Shown here: positions 63,681 through 64,000 of the stretch, in pieces
How the letters are laid out: every line of letters begins with the position of its first letter
How positions within the stretch are numbered: the stretch's first letter is position 1
From: Thalassolituus maritimus
Lineage (GTDB): Bacteria; Pseudomonadota; Gammaproteobacteria; Pseudomonadales; Oceanobacteraceae
NCBI GenBank assembly: GCA_913019975.1
Contig: CAJWBH010000011.1
Location: forward strand, 1-64,000
Direction of reading: 5' to 3'
Length of the DNA: 64,000 nt
Program-made: the position numbers and the translations under genes
The notes under the pieces: generated by a model
What the model was told of the DNA's origin: nothing
The model's input: only the letters and a program-made list of their open reading frames with translations
Databases searched by the model: none

Positions 63681-64000
63681 ATTGTTCCCGGTACTTCTGT
63701 ACGATCTTAATAGCTACAAAGTTCAGCACCAACGTCACAATAAAGAGCACGAGGCCCAGCGCGAAGGCAGCAAGTGTTTTCGGCGAATCAAACTCCTGGT
63801 CACCGACCAGCAGGGTCACGATCTGCACCGTCACGGTGGTGACACTGTCGAGCGGATTCGCAGTCAGGTTTGCCGCCAGGCCCGCGGCCATCGCAACAAT
63901 CATGGTTTCACCAATCGCACGCGAAACGGCCAGCATCACAGCACCGACAATACCTGGCAGAGCAGCCGGTATAACGACCTGACGTACTGTTTCGCTGCGG
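63673..64000 (-). CDS. pstC: PstC: phosphate ABC transporter permease, C-terminal part
   Basis: The gene is cut by the right edge. The visible C-terminus reads TVRQVVIPAALPGIVGAVMLAVSRAIGETMIVAMAAG and ends in a TM helix and [16 protein letters not shown] and AVSRAIGET are the PstC coupling-loop blocks. Its promoter, and pstS if present, lie outside the window. Confidence 0.92.
   Translation of the reverse strand, partial: RSETVRQVVIPAALPGIVGAVMLAVSRAIGETMIVAMAAGLAANLTANPLDSVTTVTVQIVTLLVGDQEFDSPKTLAAFALGLVLFIVTLVLNFVAIKIVQKYREQYD

Overview
This window comes from a Gram-negative gammaproteobacterium. The gene order oxyR-recG ... hupB-rubredoxin reductase-rubredoxin-ubiC-ubiA-phoB-phoR ... phoU-pstBAC resembles the equivalent Pseudomonas region, but the rest does not look like Pseudomonas. 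A marine Oceanospirillales-type organism is my best inference; I could not test it by database search.

Layout. (1) 1-3.5 kb: a two-partner secretion pair on the minus strand, a TpsB outer-membrane transporter followed by a filamentous-haemagglutinin-type TpsA that runs off the left edge. (2) 3.9-34.3 kb: a complete type VI secretion system (T6SS). PppA phosphatase is on the minus strand. A REP-transposase-like gene that has lost its HUH motif comes next, then a plus-strand hcp-vgrG-(unknown)-PAAR-(exported protein)-lipase effector module. A long minus-strand block follows, with transcription running fha-tssJ-tssK-tssL-[MITE]-tssM-tagF-tssA-tssB-tssC-second tssC-tssE-tssF-tssG-clpV. PpkA kinase is divergent from fha. 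PpkA, PppA and Fha make up a threonine-phosphorylation switch. (3) 34.3-47.9 kb: housekeeping genes (AbgT transporter, epimerase-like protein, OxyR, RecG, YbaK-HDOD protein, dicarboxylate symporter, SCP2-like and DUF1415-like proteins, HU, rubredoxin pair, UbiC and UbiA). (4) 48-64 kb: a phosphate-signalling region with PhoB-PhoR, a CheY-like regulator, CysZ, TrmH, a CsrB/RsmZ-like small RNA, tRNA-Thr, a second PhoB-PhoR-like pair, a delta-class carbonic anhydrase, a third two-component pair, a phosphate-type porin behind a triple Pho box, and phoU-pstB-pstA-pstC (the last cut by the right edge).

The observations most worth a second look are these. A CsrB-type RNA at about 52800-53010 has 16 GGA motifs, six of them in or beside short hairpin loops. 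A 264-bp MITE-like element sits in the TA of the tssL stop codon and rebuilds the stop exactly. The transposase-like protein between pppA and hcp lacks HUH histidines. There is a second sheath-subunit paralogue, an A+T-rich lipase cargo cassette, and a duplicated PhoBR-like pair.
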